This document shows, in pieces, positions 11,165 to 23,415 of a DNA stretch of 64,000 bases (the first letter of the stretch is position 1; each line of letters begins with the position of its first letter). The stretch is from Pyricularia pennisetigena (lineage: Eukaryota > Ascomycota > Sordariomycetes > Magnaporthales > Pyriculariaceae). The stretch is from the NCBI RefSeq assembly GCF_004337985.1, contig NW_021940921.1, positions 947,758 to 1,011,757 on the forward strand, given 5' to 3'. A program made the translations under genes and the position numbers. The notes beneath the pieces were generated by a model that saw only the letters and a list, made by a program, of their open reading frames with translations, made no database searches and was not told where the DNA came from.

Positions 11165-13083
11165 TCACCCACCACCGGTGACGGCCACCCGGGTGTTGCG
11201 TGCTATAATGTTCCCGGCTGGACGGCTTGAGGCCCCCACGGCTGGTAGCTGGCGACCGGCCGAAGCTTCACAATGTCGCGCAGAGGCATCCACAACCACG
11301 GATTTCTCGCCATCCTTTGAGACGGTAGAGCTGGTATGACCGTGTTTCCCGCAGGTAGCCACTCCTCCCGCCGACGGCTTTTGGTCCTCATGCTGCCAGC
11401 GCTCAACGCCACCTTCCTCGCCGCTGCTGTTCTCCAGGTCCGGCAGGGACCGCCGCGGGCGCCGTGCAGATATCAAGGCCTTTTTTAGACGCCGGAAGGG
11501 AAGCGGCAGGACGCGAAAGCAAAACTGCTTCGCTGGGATGATGCAGGCGCACACTATGGCGGTGGCCATCTCGGCTTGCGACCACTTGGTCACGGCGGTG
11601 TAGTTGGAGAGGAGGTCGCTGCTGATGTTGAGGTCTTTCATGAGGATGATGACGCGGATGATACTGATGACGGTGACACTGGCGACAGCAAGCCTTCTCG
11701 TCAGCTTTTTGATCCTCTTCACGCGCCTCCAAGATGCAAGTTTATACCAGTAACCAACCAGTTTGCTCTCGGGGAGGCTTTGCACTCACAGGGCTCCCAG
11801 GCAGTACATGCTTGCCGCAGCAATCTTGGTCCCTTTGGACATGTTCAAAGTCGAAATCAAAGTCAAGGGCAATCCCAAGATCCAGAAGTCAAGCAGAACC
11901 CCGACGATCGAGTGGCCAAAGGATGGGTAGCGCTTGTTGACGATGCATGAGCCATTACGCGGTGAGTTCCACTGTGTCCAGTACTATCACAAAATCATCA
12001 TGTCAGTACCCGGATTCCGACCAGCAGCAGCAGCAGTCTCTGTCATTCTTTTGTTTTTTTTTTTTCTCCTGGGTTCAAGAGAGGCAAAGTAACGGTTGTG
12101 ATGAACTTACATAGCTCATTGGATCGCACTGGGCAAGCGCAAATATAGTAAAGGAAAGGCACGAAATCAGGTTGACCATGTGTGTACACAGCACCACCAT
12201 TCTAAAAGACCAGGCCGGTCCACGAAACAGTAGCCTCCACTCGGGGTCGGCCCCGTCGGCGTTGAAGATGCGCGAAAACTGGAACAGCAGGGAGGCCTTG
12301 CAGGCCGCGACGGCCCAGAAGAAGAAGATGCTCCGGATGAAGAACCAGCGGGTCGATACGTTGAGGTCGTCGACCGTGTCGTAGGCATCGCGCCCGAGGC
12401 CGTGGCCGACGGCGACCTGGGTGCCCGAGACCGTAATCACCAGACAGCAGATGGCCCCGGTGACACAGGCGTCGTCCCAGCCGATCCCGCCCTGGCCGCC
12501 CAAGAGCCGGGCCGCGATGCACATGCCTAGTGCCACCATGCACACGGCCGTTGAAGCCCAGAGCTGCGCCATGAGGGGAATGTCCTCTCTCGGCGGTGGG
12601 ACGCCGCACGCTTCCATTATTAGTCGCTTCCCAACTATGAATTTTGTCTTGCGGTCAGTCGGCATCTCTTGTTCTTTTTTTTTTCCTTCATCTTCTTCTT
12701 CTTCTTCTTCTCCATCCGACCATAACCAAAAGACACCTAGACACTCACTCACCCACAAGATCCCAACCATTGCACTGCTTGACACTACACTCCTCCACTG
12801 CTTTGTTAGGTGGCCGACACACACACTTCATTGTCGTAGGGGGACAGTCCCGGGGCGCGTGGCTGGCAGCACATGGGATCTAATCCACCAAGTGATATAT
12901 ATATCTTAGCCCTTGCCGGCAGTGATCAAGGTGGTTTCTGGGTTCTCTCACCATGCAGCTCGGCAGGCTGGCGACTAGTTTGTTGAGCGTCGCTCGGTCG
13001 TCGGTCACAGTCACAACCTGGAGGCAGGACGCAAGGGGTAGCAGCAGCAGGAGTGCTGCTGTCAGCACCTGGTCAACTTTCAT
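11165..13083 (-). CDS. PTH11-like G-protein-coupled receptor with N-terminal CFEM domain
   Basis: Five minus-strand exons join in frame: 13083-12952, 12879-12753, 12634-12111, 11983-11790 and 11726-11165, giving 512 residues. Exon 1 encodes a signal peptide (MKVDQVLTAALLLLLPLASC) and the start of CFEM, ending at LPSCM. Exon 2 continues with IPCAASHAPRDC, KCVCRPPNKAVEECSVKQC, and exon 3 adds EACGV. Together they show the eight-Cys CFEM pattern. The rest is a seven-helix integral membrane part of the fungal rhodopsin-like/PTH11 class, including GWDDACVTGAICCLVIT and LLDFWILGLPLTLI-type segments, with a basic, disordered cytoplasmic tail. Such receptors sit at the plasma membrane and in plant pathogens sense surface cues. 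The ligand is not predictable. Intron 2 is GA-rich and intron 3 contains an A11 run. Confidence 0.85.
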
Positions 13084-13491
13084 GGCTCTCGACGGTGACT
13101 TTTGTCTTGTCTTGTAAAACTGCGTTTACTGCTTCGGCGAGACTGACAAGCACTGTTATTTGCTGGTGAACAACCTCAATGCAGCTCTGGACGGTTTATA
13201 CTCCCCAGAGCCAAATACACGGCCGACATCCTTCGAAAAAAAAACCCCCGTTCTACAACCTGCTGATCAGCAACCAGGCTAGCCTATCCTCCCTCACGAA
13301 ACCCCTTTAGGGGCAGACGCCAAATAGCTCTAGGAAGCCCACCAGTTTGGATTGCATGCCGTTCCGGATCGCTTTATACGCGCTACAGCACGGCTATTCC
13401 CAAAGTCGGCAAGTATTGCTCGGGACCTGGTTTGGTGCCAGGTCGTTCCAGTGTCGGCGCAATCTGACGATACTAGAGCGATTCCCCGCGA

Positions 13492-13514
13492 TTTTTTTTT
13501 TTTTTTTTTTTTTT
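13492..13514. repeat. T23 homopolymer
   Basis: Uninterrupted run of T in intergenic DNA, one of many in the window. Confidence 0.9.
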
Positions 13515-14304
13515 GGGCGACTAGCCTTATCCGTGAAGTCTCGTTGGTCCAAGACTGAACGCGCTAGCTAGGCCCTGCATGACAACATGGCACCCTTGCG
13601 TCGAACGAACGACAAACCAAACAAACAGCAGAAATCATATGCGGAAGCATCTCTAAGCAGTCAGATCCACTAGTTGCAGAATCTCGTAAGAGTTGTGTTG
13701 CTTTGTGAACTTGATATGGGACGGAAAGAGATGGAAAAATCTCTTGTCGGGATTTTGGAAATATGGTGAACCTCCATGCCTGCAAACGTGTGACTTGACA
13801 ACAAGGAGAATTTCGGCTTGCGCGCAATTGCCCTAACCCCGTACGGCTGAAATTCTTCCTATCATGCATTCGGCAAAGCCACAGCCAAAGTTGGCTGTGT
13901 TGATGTATTCTGGCCTGGGGGGCTGAGCTGCGTCCGCCTCGCAAGGCCCGAGGTGTTCTCGGTTATTAAAGATTTAACGCCACTCAGGGGTACTTCAGGT
14001 ATTTTCAGAGGACTTACCCACGTTTTTTTCTCTTTTTTTTGTTTCCCAACCGGGATCGCAGGGCGATATGTTGCAGGTCAGCTCTAAAACTCAGCTATAC
14101 ACGAACCGGCACAAAGTCAAACTGTCCATAACGTTGAACAAGCGACCCAAGCAGCCAAGAACCAACAGCCCTGGTGCTAGTTTGAAACTTTGTTTCCACC
14201 AACCCCAAGTGGTTTTGCGTTGAGTCTCGAACACAGTCTGGAAAATCGAGTTGAGAACCAGTGGTATCTGCGAGCAGCATTGCAGAATTTGGATTGTCTT
14301 TCTT

Positions 14305-14305
<1 letters not shown>

Positions 14306-14349
<44 letters not shown>
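14306..14349. repeat. CT dinucleotide microsatellite
   Basis: About 22 uninterrupted CT units in intergenic DNA, followed by a short T run. Confidence 0.95.
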
Positions 14350-14354
<5 letters not shown>

Positions 14355-15964
14355 CTTAGCCCTGAAAGAATGTCTTTACCTCCCTGGATTGAGTAGAAAT
14401 TCGTTCCAGATGTACATTTTCATTTTCGTTGACAATACAAGCGATCCGCGCCCCGTACGATCAGGTTACCTTCAGGGGCAAAGGCGGTTTGTGAGCTCGG
14501 TTCAGGTACGTGCCTTATCTAACGGTCACCGGACCAGTTTTGTCCCAACTTGAGATTGCACCGTGATGACTGCCTTAGGTTGATCGTTCAGTCAAGGAGA
14601 TCGCGTGAACGCCAAGATGAATCAGCCGAGGTGACATGCAAGGTCGAGCTGCAGGGGTCACGTGGGATGAACCTCGTCGGCCTTTTGCTTGCTAGCACGT
14701 GACTTTGGACAGGTCAGTTGCTCGTCTCGAGCTGGGCCGACATGTTGGACACACCTGACTGTGCCAATGGTTCCAGCCATCAAAAGTCACAATCAGATGT
14801 CGATCAGAAAAAATATGGTCTAATGTTATCTCATCGCCGAGCACGTAAGGGGCTAAACTAAGCCAAGGGATGCTGTGTATCGCCCCTTCAAAGGATAACA
14901 AGAACCAAAGAAAAGCAAAACACAGCAGGCCCAACCGTATGGTAGCAAAATGAACCCTTGCGTTAGATGAGGAGTCCCAGCCTCGTCATGCTGCAGTCTG
15001 CGTCATCACTACAACCGCACCCCTCGATCGGACGTCGGAGCTCTGGAGCACCGACTGTCAGCAGTCAGCCAAGGTGCTTTCTTTTTTGTTACCTTAGCGG
15101 CGGGCGAAGCCAGATACACCCCGAGACATGGCTTGCCAATTGGCTTGCTTGGCGAGGCGTCTGTTATCTGTGCTTGCCCCCAGTCAAGGCAAAAGAAAAA
15201 TAACCTTGACGGTTGGCAACCAAAGCTAGATCGCCAAGCCATCTCGCTGAATTTTTGCATTGCAACGACAAAGAAAAAAGCCACTGTTCGCGTGTGTTGA
15301 TCTTTTTGTAACAAGTACGATGACGAGAGAATCCCGAACAAAGCAAAAGTCAATGTGAAGAAAGTCCCTCCAAAAAAGATCATCATCCTTTTTCCGCGCT
15401 TATTCGTCCACTTTTGACGAGGCGAAAACCAAGGCTCTCGAGCCCTCGATTCCACGTTGGGCAGGCTCTTGATGTTCGGACGAAGGGGTTTTTCCCGGGT
15501 CAGGTCATCTACACCCGGACGTGAAAGGCTTCGTCAATTATCCAGGGATTGCCAAGTTCGGTTTACCCAAAAAAAAAAAATGAGGTGTTGAATATGAGCA
15601 ATGTCCGTCCGATTTTTCGGTCGCCGACGCCCATACGCTTACGTCTCCTCGCATTTGCGGGCAAAAATAACCTTCCACATTGAGGGGTTTTTTTTTCTTG
15701 AGATATACCAGGGCAAGAAAAAAAATATGACAGAGTTAGCAGCGAACTTATGATGCAAGAGAAGATACCTTGCATCCCTTTCATGCATGGTTGGTTGAGG
15801 CGGCGTCGGGGCGTGTTGGGGGTTCCGGGACTCATATACTCATCTCACCCCTACTTTTGGAAAACCCCAGCCCATTCCCGTTTTTTTTTTCTTACCCTTA
15901 CCACACCATAGAAAAATTATCCAAGTCGCATTCGAAGTGACTTGAAACAAAAGAAACCCTGAAA

Positions 15965-17107
15965 ATGGCAATCACAAACTCGAGAATATTAATACAACAG
16001 GCGGCTTTGTGCGCCTGCTTCGGTGAGTACTACCTAAAATAAATTAAAAAAAAGTAAACTGTTGGTCCTAACACCGTCCCCACGCCAGCCACACTAGCAC
16101 TAGCGAGCCCTCAGTTCCAGTTCCCCGGCACCAACCCGGGCACTACCCCAGGCGCCAACAACCCAGGCAATGGAGGCAACAACGGCGGCACGGGTTCAGG
16201 GTCGGGCAGCGGGACAGGAGGAACCGGCAACGGAAACGGGAATGGTAACGGCAACGGCAACGGCAACGGCAACGGCTTCGGAGGTAACGGCCAAGGATTC
16301 GGCAACAATGGCGGCAATGGCTTCAACAACTTTCTCGGCTTCGACGTCAACCGCGCCATGTACCTGCGCATGGTGCACGGCTGGGTCGCCTCGGTCGCCT
16401 TTGTCATCCTCTTCCCGCTTGGGTCCATCTTCATCCGCGTCATCCCGGGCCGGCTTTCGTTCCTGGTACACGTCGCGACCCAAATCATCGCCTCGATCCT
16501 GTACATCGTCGGCGCCGGCATAGGGTTCTGGATGGTTGCGACGATTCGGTTCCCGTTCAACGGTGGTTCCCTGGTAAGTTCATGTTCTTTCTTCCCTTTT
16601 AGGTTCATCCCTAGTGGACCTGACGAGGTTGGCGGAACGAGACGATATTTTTGGACCTCGCTAACCAAAACCCGATGAAAACCTAATCAGTTGACCGACC
16701 AAAACATAAACTTCCATCCGATAATTGGAATCGTTGTGTTCATCGGCGTCCTGGCCCAGCCAGGTCTGGGTTTCATGCACCACGCCCAATACAAGAAGCT
16801 GGGTCGCCGACAGATCTGGTCGCACCTCCATCTGTGGAACGGCCGGACGATGATCGCTCTGGGCATCATCAACGGTGGTCTGGGCCTGCTGGTGGCGCGG
16901 GCTTCGGATCAGGCGAAGACGGCCTATGCGGCCGTGGCCGGCGTCATGTCGGTGCTGTGGATCCTGGCGTCCATCTTTGGCGAGTGCAAGAAGGCCATCG
17001 AGGTCAGGAGGCAGAGCCGGGCGGCCAGGAAGGAGGCAAAGAGGACCGAGAGGATGGCGGCCAAGAGCTTGTCCAGGCCTCCCAGCCAGGAGGGTGTCGC
17101 TGTGTAA
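15965..17107 (+). CDS. Cytochrome b561-type membrane protein with Gly/Asn-rich ectodomain
   Basis: Three exons, 15965-16022, 16089-16573 and 16691-17107, give 319 residues. Exon 1 carries a signal peptide (MAITNSRILIQQAALCACF). The next about 80 residues are Gly/Asn/Thr-rich, including a run of NG units built from a GGCAAC repeat. The remainder has the layout of a cytochrome b561 core: about five hydrophobic helices with conserved His in MVHGW, LVHVATQ, FHPIIG and HAQY, then HLHLWNGR, then a basic cytoplasmic tail. Such proteins bind two hemes and pass electrons across membranes, for example for ferric reduction. There is no DOMON domain; the short low-complexity ectodomain takes its place. 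The exact electron donor and acceptor are unknown. Confidence 0.8.
16222..16276 (+). repeat. GGCAAC hexanucleotide repeat coding for Asn-Gly
   Basis: In-frame tandem repeat inside the b561-type gene, encoding alternating Gly and Asn. Hexamer slippage would change the length without breaking the frame. Confidence 0.85.
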
Positions 17108-18135
17108 GAGGGCGTTCCTTCGAGTGTATTCCTGAGTCGCTTGGGGTCTGGAAAGTTATTGCTTGGGAGCGAAGGTGGAGACAGCTTCATTTCTATCCTT
17201 CTTTTGACCGGTTATAGGGGCTTTCTTTTGAGTTTCCCACTTTCCTTTTCATGAAGCGGGCGTTGCACATTTTTGCTTCATTTTGATAGATAGACTGCAA
17301 ACGCGGCATTGAAAGCCCGAGCACATAGTAATAATGACCATACATTATTGGAATCACTGGGTCAGTATGGATTTGTCTCTGATTATCCAATGGCGGGCCT
17401 AACAATCCTGTGGCAGAGGTAGTTTACCAGCGGGTTGTTTCCAGACGTCGCCTCCAACGAATGCGGTTTGCAGCCGAGATATTGCTTGTACTCGGTATAA
17501 GGCACAGACATGACTAAGTCAAAGTGGAAAGTGCTCTCTGGCTTTAGTCCTGCTTGCTCTATGCCCAACTGAGTTTTTAACATTGGGCTTTCCGCGATCT
17601 GATGATGAGAATGTCAGCGTGCCTCGACCTGCATCGTAGTGCCTGACCGCAACATTGTTGGATGATCAACAGGAAAGCGGATTACCAAGCTCCGCTGTCG
17701 CCATTATTGGCAAGATGGCCAATCAGTTCGCCTGGATCCAAAAGTCAAGTCATGGATGGTATTGTAAATATGGAGTTTTTGCAGATGGAAAAGTTGCATT
17801 AATTGTTATCTGTAGCATCAATGCGCGGTCTTGGCAGGGGTTCCCCAGGCTGAACCCCCACCATGTCCAGCGATGACGAACCCCATCGCATGGCGGGGTG
17901 AGGGGTCAGTCTCGATTCTGGATGTCGCTCGAGAGAAAAATTTCATTGTTTATTTTTTTCCCCGGGAGGGAAAATTTTCTTTTTTGTTCTTTTTTTGCGC
18001 CGGGATCTCCGCAGCTTTAATTTTTCCCTTTTTGTACGTGCAGCGTTTGCTTTTTGACTTCTTTGAGTTGCTCTCTATACCCACCCAAAGCAAGCATTCT
18101 CCCCAAAAAGAAACCAAAGTCGACTTATATATAAA
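17108..18135. other. Intergenic region upstream of the phosphoribosyltransferase gene
   Basis: No gene recognised. A pyrimidine-rich stretch at about 17945-18080 lies just upstream of the ATG at 18136, as is common in fungal promoters and leaders. Confidence 0.5.
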
Positions 18136-19126
18136 ATGGTTGAAAAGCTTTACGTCACGTACAATGATGTAAGTACCTTTGTCTAGCGAAACATTCTGCC
18201 TCCCTTGCCTCCGTTACCGATCTGCCTAGGTAACCATGCCTTGCTGCATGGGATAGCGCGCCAGCGCGACGCCGCCTCGGCCAGCCGTGTTTCTTATTGG
18301 TATCACCAACGCCCGGCTTTCAACATCTAGGGCTGCATGTTCCCGGTCCATGTCACCAACCGTCAACGCATCGCAAACCATCTGCCGACACAGCCAAACA
18401 CAATGCCAACCGCCACAGTCCAAAAGCTAATCGCCTCCTCCCACCCCGCCCCATAGGTACACAAGCTCTGCCAGGAGTCGGCTCCCCAGATCCTCTCCGA
18501 CTTCCAGCCGCAGCTGATGATCGCCATCGGCGGTGGCGGCTACGTTCCCGCTCGGATCCTGCGTTCCTTCCTCAAGAAGCCCGGCAGCCCCAACATCCCC
18601 ATTCAGGCCATCGGTCTGTCGCTGTACGAGCAGCTGTCGACCGACTCGGTCGAGGAGGCGCCCGGGACAAAGGTCACGCGCACGCAGTGGCTCGACCTTA
18701 GCAGCCTCGGCGAGATGAGCAACCTGCTCGGCAAGCGCATCCTCATCGTCGACGAGGTCGACGACACGCGCACCACGCTCGAGTACGCCGTCAAGGAGCT
18801 CGAGAAGGACGTCGAGACCGCCAGGGTCAAGGCCGGCTACGAGGGGCCCAAGACTGAGTTCCAGATCTTTGTGTTGCATGTGAGTCTTTTTTTTTTTTTT
18901 TTTTNNTTGAACTTTTCTCATGCAAGTTCCGAGCTAATTTATGCCGCGCGATTTTGATTTGCAGAACAAGAACAAGAACAAGAAGGGCACCCTGCCTCAT
19001 GAAATGTTGGAGAACGGAAAGTACATGGCCGCGAGGACCGTCGAAGACGTGTGGATTTGCTACCCGTGGGAGGCCGCCGACATTGATGAGCACGACAGGC
19101 TAGCAAGTCTGCAGAAGAAGGATTAG
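18136..19126 (+). CDS. Xanthine/hypoxanthine-guanine phosphoribosyltransferase, HPT1-like
   Basis: Three exons, 18136-18168, 18457-18879 and 18965-19126, give 205 residues, close to the 221 of yeast Hpt1. The enzyme joins PRPP to a free purine base to make the nucleotide, in cytosolic purine salvage. The PRPP-binding loop is ILIVDEVDDTRTTLEY at residues 106-121. The N-terminal MIAIGGGGYVPARILRSF segment and the C-terminal VWICYPWEAADIDEHDR segment also match the family. The first exon is only 11 codons (MVEKLYVTYND), followed by a 288-nt intron; the join is in frame and fits the family's conserved start. The second intron has a T18 tract followed by NN at 18905-18906, so its true length is uncertain, but the coding sequence is unaffected. 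Confidence 0.9.
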
Positions 19127-19572
19127 ATGGGACTATTCGCTATATATGCATCGAGAAACATTCGCGAACGCACGGCAAGCCAAGTTGACGGGGGAAAAAA
19201 GAAGCAGTCAGGGATGACACGGCTTCGGCGTAGCTTGGGAACCGCCAGCGAAATGATTAACAATAATTGCTTCGGCCTTGCTGAAAATAGAATGGGCTAT
19301 CTCTGGCTTTGCAGCGTTTACTAGGGGGTTTGTGTCTTTCACAGCGCAAGGAACATCTTGGTGCTGGGATGTTCTCCTGTTAGCCTGCGAGGGAACAGCG
19401 TTGCAGAAAGGGTTCCATGTTGATATTTGGCTCCGAGGCGGAAGAGATAGGTCTAAGAAACCCAGTATATATACGATGCCTCAATTTCTCTTCCACGTGA
19501 GAAACGTCGCAGTAGTCACCTCATAAACTAAATATATATGCCTGCATGCAACTGCCAAATATCAAATACAGC
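19127..19572. other. Convergent intergenic region
   Basis: About 0.45 kb between two genes transcribed toward each other. Nothing recognisable apart from presumed 3' ends. Confidence 0.5.
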
Positions 19573-20412
19573 TCAGCCACCAGCGGTGCCCTCGCGCTTA
19601 TGCTTCTCCTTTAGCCTTTTCTCCTGCTTCATAAATTCCCTGATTCCCACGGGAATATCCCGATATAGCTCATCACTCCATAAATCCTCAAAAATCTTGA
19701 CGCCTGCCGGCTTCACCTCCCCAAGATCCCAGTTGGTCTCGGAACCGCCACCATCATCATCCATACTGACGGCTGTACCCTGAACGGGACTGGGAGAAGG
19801 CTTCTTTACAGACTTCTTGCTGGCGGCAGAGGCAGCCAGCCGCTTCTCGGCCTCCGCGTTAGCGGCTAGCCACGCCTCCATTTCCTCACGGAACGTGTCC
19901 CAGACGCAGTCGACGCAGCCGCTCATGCAGCAGTGGTCCGGCTCCTCGGGTTTGGGCGGCACCAGGACGCCGGCCACCATCTTGCCCTTCTCGCGCATCT
20001 TCCTCAGGCGCTCGCGGCGTGCGGCCGGGCCGGCCAGAGGGGAGCCAAACACGATGCGCGCCTTCTCGGCCGCGTCTGCAGGTGGTGGTGTCGGCGTTGG
20101 AGACGTGAAAGAAGGTGGATTTTCTTCTGAATTTGCCGGAGCAAGGCTCTCCGCTGGCTCCTTGGGTTCTTGGGCCGCGGATGACGGCGGGCTCAAGGGG
20201 TTGAGATGTCTGTATGGCGGAGGATCGGTGAGGAGGATGTCGTAGTATCGCCCCAGGGGCATAGCCTGGTTTTCTGAGGCTGAACTCCGGGAAGTGGTTG
20301 ACTGCTTCCTCTGCGGCGGTAATGGTAGCCGCATGCATCTCAAAGGTTTTTTTATCGGCAGCTTCAAGGGGCTTGCTGCCCTGGGGACAGTACTTTTGAA
20401 CAAGGAAGCCAT
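19573..20412 (-). CDS. Oxidoreductase-like (OXLD1-type) protein, probably mitochondrial
   Basis: Single-exon gene of 279 residues. The conserved core is PEEPDHCCMSGCVDCVWDT, with Cys161, 162, 166 and 169, the signature of the oxidoreductase-like N-terminal domain found in human OXLD1 and its fungal relatives. The N-terminus is rich in Arg, Lys, Ser and Pro and almost free of acidic residues for 45 residues, fitting a mitochondrial targeting sequence. The middle is Pro/Ser/Thr-rich and likely disordered, and the C-terminus is charged with a probable helix (GIREFMKQEKRLKEKHKRE). The four close cysteines could bind a metal or act in redox chemistry. The molecular function of the family is poorly known, so I give no enzyme name. 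Confidence 0.75.
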   Translation of the reverse strand: MASLFKSTVPRAASPLKLPIKKPLRCMRLPLPPQRKQSTTSRSSASENQAMPLGRYYDILLTDPPPYRHLNPLSPPSSAAQEPKEPAESLAPANSEENPPSFTSPTPTPPPADAAEKARIVFGSPLAGPAARRERLRKMREKGKMVAGVLVPPKPEEPDHCCMSGCVDCVWDTFREEMEAWLAANAEAEKRLAASAASKKSVKKPSPSPVQGTAVSMDDDGGGSETNWDLGEVKPAGVKIFEDLWSDELYRDIPVGIREFMKQEKRLKEKHKREGTAGG

Positions 20413-21187
20413 TTGTTCTTTGGCTTCACAAATATGATGCTACCTTTCTAACATTGGCGTCTGCGTTGATTAGGCGATTTTGGTAATATTGACAAGGGAT
20501 GTGAACACAGTCAACTGGCAGGCGTGTAGCCTCTCTATCCACGATTCGTTTGGCGCGTCTAACTTTGCTTGGTCATGGATTGCATAACTTGATGTGGCTG
20601 TCTTTCGGTTTTACGTCATTTTGCGACCGGATTTTGAAAGCAAGTTCGAGCCGAGCTCCGCCGAAGTTGAGGCGAATCCATGAGGCACGTGACCGAGATC
20701 TTCACCACCACTTTTGGAGAAAAGCAAATGGTCTATCTAGCAAGCTTTAAATACCACGCAAGGAACACATTGCGACAGTAAGATTTGTCTCAATGACACC
20801 GCGACATAGCCCGATATTGGAACCACTCGTACAACTGATGACAACGGTAACTAATGGCTTGCTGGATTTTATGTATTCTGCAACGTCAGACAGCGAACAG
20901 GGACTGTCTTGCCTTCATTCGATTGGCAGTGACATCAAAAGCTCTTGTGGGTCAATTGACTTGAATTGACCCACCCCACCCGCACAAGACGCGTCGGATT
21001 GCCCAGACACAGACACGGACGTGTGGAGTTCAATTCAATGGGCAACGGGACAACAACAGACAGGCACAAGAGTGCCCCACGACAACATTTCTCTCAGTAT
21101 CGCAGAGTACATACATAGTACCTGCCTCTCCCCACAGGCTCATGCCCAGGCAACATGAATAAATAAAAGCATTTTCCCGACCTGGCA
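20413..21187. other. Divergent promoter region
   Basis: Lies between the starts of the OXLD1-type gene (minus) and the CENP-O-like gene (plus), so it must hold both promoters. No coding signal and no clear TATA box. Confidence 0.5.
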
Positions 21188-23415
21188 ATGGAGACATCGG
21201 CTCCAAAGCGGCGCAAACTGTCGCCTGAGCAGTCCGTCGCAGTAAACAATAGCAACCAAAACAATGATGCCGACGACAAGCCACGCGACGACCATACAAC
21301 CACCACCCCACCCGATCCTCTTCCCACAGCGCCGCCCAGATCTCCTGAGCGTCCGTCATTCGCATCACCCACGCGAGCAAGCTTAGCGCGTCACAACCCG
21401 GATGTACTGGGACGAAGGCAGCCCGCCGGCCGCGGCAAGTCACCAGCGAGGGCAGACCCCAGCGCGTCGCGGCAACCCCCACCCCTAGACGACGCCGCTG
21501 TCAGACCGAAGGCGCCACTTCAGCACGAATCAGCGTCCCAAAATATAACTGGCGACACTACCCAGGCGCCAGACGCGCCAGGAGGCCTGTTCGCCAAACC
21601 TCGACGTTCGCCAGTCCGGACACTTGCGGCGCCGGGAACCGCCCAAGAGCCAGAAGAACTCAACCCGTTCCAGGGACGGACCCTTCGACGATCCTTTCCA
21701 CGTCCTGAGCAGCCCGAGCCCGAACTACCGCAACCCCCAGGTCCCCCTGACCCAATACTCAGCACGCCGCCGTCGGGCATCCACAATACGCCGTCGCAGC
21801 GCCCTCGTAGGAGCCGAGCGCTCGCCGAACGAATCAAGAGCTCTTCCCCGACAAAACCCAAGCCCGCCCCGCCGACGCAGATTTCCGACGACCAGCAGGG
21901 CCCCGCGTGGGACCTGCCAAGCAAGGGCAAGGTGCAACGTGGCAAGCAGGTTCTTGCTGGTGGCGATGTCGGCAGCGCTGGCTCTGAACAAACACCCGCG
22001 CCTGCGGATGCGGCAGATTCGAGAGAAGAACGGGCACGTAGACGCGCCATGCGCGGCATCGAGGACACACTAGCAGAGGCGCAAAAGAAGAGGGAGCGGG
22101 ATGAACTACTGGCGGAAGTTGCGCGGCTTGAAGCGGATGTGGAAGTGCTAGCCCAGGCGCAAAATGGACAGGTCAGCATGGACGGTGCGGTCAAGAATGC
22201 CACTGCCGATGTGTTGCGGCGGCATCTACTCCCAAAGGAAGAGTGCGTAAGCAGCGGAGAAGGCGTCTTGGCAAGCGCTGCGCAGTGGCTTGAAATAGCC
22301 ATGAACCCAATGTCATTCCTCCCTTTCGGCAACGCCGACTCTAGCCAACTACCTATCCTTTTCGCTCCCGAATCCCAGCAGAAGGACGAACAACCCCTAC
22401 CCACGTCCCATCATCCCATACCAATGACCACAGAGGAGGAACTTCCCTTTCTGCAGGTCTTTACCCCGCTCGCCTTCACCTCCACCATTGCCATTTTGCC
22501 CCGGCCGTCCACATCCGACCCGCTCCTGCAGCAGCACACCATCTCGGCCTCGTGCACCACGCCACCGGGGCTCTTTTCCGCGCAGATCTGCATGACGGTC
22601 AATGCGGCCACGCACCGCGTGCACTCGCTCTCCGTCCCGCGGCTGGATCCTGCGGCGGCTCCGGAGCTGGCTGCCGTGGTGGCCGCCACGACGACGGCGG
22701 AGGCGGGCCGCGCGTGCCACAACAACGTTTGCGTGCTGGCGTGGGCCATGGGCGAGTGGGTGCGCGTCGCGACGCGACGGGCGCGCTTCTGGCGCGTGCT
22801 CGAGTTGGAGCTCGCGAGCAAGGAGGCCATGGCTGCTGCGGTCGCGATGGCGCGATCGAGGAGGAGGCAGAAGGGAGGGAAGAAGGGCGTTGGGTTGGAT
22901 GGGAGTCGCCAGTTGGGTCGGGACGATGGAGATGACGATGGACAGCAGCAGCGGGATGGCGATGACGACAGCAGCGACTCGTTGGGGAAGAGGTCGGATC
23001 TGCTGTCGCGCGCCGAGTTGCTGCCGCATATGGGGCGGACGGCCATGGAGATTGGCGTGCCCGTTGCGGTCGGCCATGACATGGATGAGGCATTCTGTTT
23101 AAGGATACAGTGGCGCATACGGTTCGACTGGACTGGGGAGGCGGAGAGCGAGGTGGAACTGTTGACTGGCGTCCCCGGTAAATGTGAGTTTTTTTTTTTT
23201 CTTTTTTTTTTACCACTTCACATTATTACTTCACATTTCTACATCTCAGTAAACGACGCTAATTTTGGGATTTCTCTGCACCAGGGCGCAAATCCGATGA
23301 GCGTGGAAAGCTATACGGCATCCCGGATTTGTTCAGAAAGCTGGTAGAGGGAGATGGTGATCCGATCTCGGCAGTCAGGGCTGTGGTGGCGTTGCTGGCC
23401 GGGGATGGTGCTTGA
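21188..23415 (+). CDS. CENP-O/Mcm21-like kinetochore protein
   Basis: Two exons, 21188-23177 and 23285-23415, give 706 residues. The donor GTAAAT at 23178 is used rather than GTGAGT at 23184, because only the former keeps the second exon open. The first about 280 residues are Pro/Ser/Arg-rich and look disordered. A coiled coil follows (RERDELLAEVARLEADVEVL). Then comes a globular C-terminal half with segments typical of fungal CENP-O: FTPLAFTSTIAILPRPS, SVPRLDPAAAPEL, ARFWRVLELEL, RIRFDWTGEAESEVE and, in exon 2, YGIPDLFRKLVEG. CENP-O (yeast Mcm21) belongs to the COMA/CCAN inner kinetochore complex. An acidic and basic low-complexity insert lies around residues 555-600. The N-terminal extension is longer than in yeast. 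Confidence 0.75.

Larger units (their letters stand above)
13084..15964. other. Long intergenic region, 2.9 kb
   Basis: No gene recognised. It contains a T23 run (13492-13514), a CT microsatellite (14306-14349) and several shorter T or A runs. Open frames here are short, unlike known families, and often built from homopolymers. Confidence 0.5.

Noticed and set aside
12075..12824. Receptor starting at 12824 with an acidic Glu run near its N-terminus
   Set aside because: The Glu run is translated intron sequence; joining exons from 13083 gives a signal peptide and a full CFEM.
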